Shown piece after piece: positions 5,694 to 6,848 of a stretch of DNA of 6,848 bases. This DNA comes from Desulfobacteraceae bacterium. Lineage in GTDB: Bacteria > Desulfobacterota > DSM-4660 > Desulfatiglandales > Desulfatiglandaceae. The stretch spans positions 1 to 6,848 of the forward strand of contig JABMQV010000818.1 in the NCBI GenBank assembly GCA_013203065.1. The letters run 5' to 3'. Both the position numbers and the translations under genes were made by a program. The number at the start of each line of letters is the position of its first letter. Within the stretch, counting starts at the first letter, position 1. The notes under the pieces are model-generated. The model did not search any database, was not told where the DNA came from, and worked only from the letters and a program-made list of their open reading frames with translations.

Positions 5694-6800
5694 ATGTCAA
5701 AGATGTTTGAGACTACCGAAATCAATGGGATGAGACTTGCAAATCGATTTGTCCGCTCAGCCACCTGGGAAGGCATGGCCGCAGAAGATGGGGCCTGCAC
5801 CCCGGCGCTCGCGGACCTGATGTCCGGACTGGCAAAAGGGAAAGTTGGTTTGATCATAACCAGCCATGCCTATGTGCGACAAGATGGGCAGGCTGGCCCC
5901 TGGCAACTGGGGATTTATAATGATTCCCTTATCCAGAGCCTAAAGGAGATGACCCAGGCGGTTCATGACCAGGGCGGGCGGATTGTCGTACAGATAGCCC
6001 ATGCGGGCGTTTTGGCGAACCCCGAGCTTACAGGAAAGACACCCTTTGGGCCCTCCCAGGTTGAGGGCTTCCCAAAGTCCCCCCATAAAGGGATGTCCGT
6101 GAAAGAGATCAAAGAGGTTGTGGATGCCTTTGAGCAGGCCGCCAAACGAGCCAGGGAGGCCGGGTTTGACGGGCTCCAGATCCATGCGGCCCATGGATAC
6201 CTGTTGAGCCAATTCCTCTCCCCCGCATTTAACAAACGCACGGATGACTATGGAGGCTCGGTGGTAAATCGCGCCAGGGCCCTCATGGAGGTATTGCGGA
6301 AAGTGAGAAGCGAGGTGGGTGATGACTTCCCGGTGCTGGTCAAGATGAATTCTGAGGACTTTCTGGACGACGGGCTCACCTTGGCCGATTCTCTGGAGGT
6401 GGGCGCCATGCTCCAGGAAAATGGGATCGATGCTATAGAACTGAGCGGAGGCACACTCCTCTCTCGGAAACTTAGCCCTTCCAGGATGGGGATCGATTCC
6501 GAAGAAAAGGAGGCCTACTTTCGGGAGGCCGCAAGGAGCTTCAAGAAGGAACTCCGGGGCCCCCTGATCCTGGTTGGAGGAAACCGCTCATTACAGCTTG
6601 CAGAACGACTCGTGGAGGAGAAATACGCCGATTATATCTCCATGAGCAGACCCTTTATCCGAGAACCTGACCTGATCAAACGTTGGGAGTCCGGGGATCT
6701 CCGCAGGGCCGCTTGCATCTCAGATACCCAGTGCTTTGGCCCGGCCAGGGCTGGAGATGGGATATATTGTGTGGTAGAGAAAAAACAAGAAAAAGCCTAG
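5694..6800 (+). CDS. Old Yellow Enzyme-family NADH:flavin oxidoreductase, single domain
   Basis: This 368-residue FMN-dependent TIM-barrel enzyme belongs to a family that mostly reduces C=C bonds next to electron-withdrawing groups. ATG 5694 has AAGGAG six bases upstream (5682-5687). Visible family features are RSATWEGM near the first strand (21-28), QIAHAG (100-105), the substrate-binding pair H164 and H167 in IHAAHGY, then LSPAFNKRTDDYGGS (175-189), R193, K217 in VLVKMN, the phosphate-binding GG (295-296) and SMSRPFIREPDL (316-327). It is too short for the second FAD/NAD(P)H domain of 2,4-dienoyl-CoA reductase. The tail keeps C341, C347 and C359 in CISDTQCFGPA...GIYC. Related proteins, as I recall them, have a cysteine where D344 stands, so a metal-cluster ligand appears lost. 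It may serve the same acyl-type pathway as the dehydrogenase; the substrate is unknown. Confidence 0.93.
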   Translation: MSKMFETTEINGMRLANRFVRSATWEGMAAEDGACTPALADLMSGLAKGKVGLIITSHAYVRQDGQAGPWQLGIYNDSLIQSLKEMTQAVHDQGGRIVVQIAHAGVLANPELTGKTPFGPSQVEGFPKSPHKGMSVKEIKEVVDAFEQAAKRAREAGFDGLQIHAAHGYLLSQFLSPAFNKRTDDYGGSVVNRARALMEVLRKVRSEVGDDFPVLVKMNSEDFLDDGLTLADSLEVGAMLQENGIDAIELSGGTLLSRKLSPSRMGIDSEEKEAYFREAARSFKKELRGPLILVGGNRSLQLAERLVEEKYADYISMSRPFIREPDLIKRWESGDLRRAACISDTQCFGPARAGDGIYCVVEKKQEKA

Positions 6801-6848
6801 GAGGAAATAAGGATCACTCGTGCCCACAATCACCTCCTTGCTTTGATT
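6801..6848 (+). other. Tail after OYE gene: ribosome binding site without visible gene
   Basis: AGGAGG (6799-6804) overlaps the TAG stop of the OYE-type gene, as if another gene followed closely. The only nearby start, GTG 6820, meets a TGA after eight codons (6844-6846). No other start with proper spacing is visible before the edge, so nothing is called. Confidence 0.3.

Noticed and set aside
6820..6846. GTG start after the OYE-type gene as the next operon gene
   Set aside because: The frame stops after eight codons. A leader peptide cannot be argued without the downstream sequence.

Overview
The window reads as accessory metabolic DNA from a bacterium of roughly balanced to slightly GC-rich composition with strong AGGAGG-type ribosome binding sites. 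Paired V4R-like proteins, a long acyl-CoA dehydrogenase and a single-domain Old Yellow Enzyme flavoprotein together suggest an anaerobic fatty-acid or aromatic-acid degrader, perhaps of the former Deltaproteobacteria (Desulfobacterota). That placement is an inference from gene content; no rRNA or marker gene is present.

Layout. Positions 1-878 hold two abutting minus-strand genes. A complete 173-residue V4R-domain-like protein starts at GTG 878. It is followed directly (stop TAG, then ATG) by a second V4R-like gene that runs off the left edge. A 671-bp divergent spacer (879-1549) follows. It holds a candidate minus-strand promoter, a large imperfect inverted-repeat (fold-back, MITE-like) element at about 1021-1269, two TTCAAG/CTTGAA palindromes, and a short open frame at 1423-1536 that looks like the C-terminal remnant of a lost gene. 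The stop of that frame overlaps the ribosome binding site of the next gene. Positions 1550-6800 carry three plus-strand genes: an acyl-CoA dehydrogenase with a C-terminal extension, a Ski2-like DEAH RNA helicase 22 bp downstream, and, after a 150-bp gap, an OYE-family flavin oxidoreductase. The last 48 bases hold no recognisable gene.

How the genes fit together. The dehydrogenase (alpha,beta-desaturation of an acyl-CoA) and the OYE-type enzyme (usually reduction of an activated C=C bond) could act on the same kind of substrate, but no substrate can be read from the sequence. The helicase is the odd member: an RNA-processing type enzyme tightly spaced behind a catabolic gene, with a four-cysteine cluster before its C-terminal domain. 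The V4R proteins are probably small-molecule-binding or sensory proteins, but no DNA-binding or kinase domain is visible on them. I do not see a clear defence system, CRISPR array, transposase, tRNA or rRNA. The least explained items are the fold-back element, the gene remnant, and the helicase cysteine cluster in this context.
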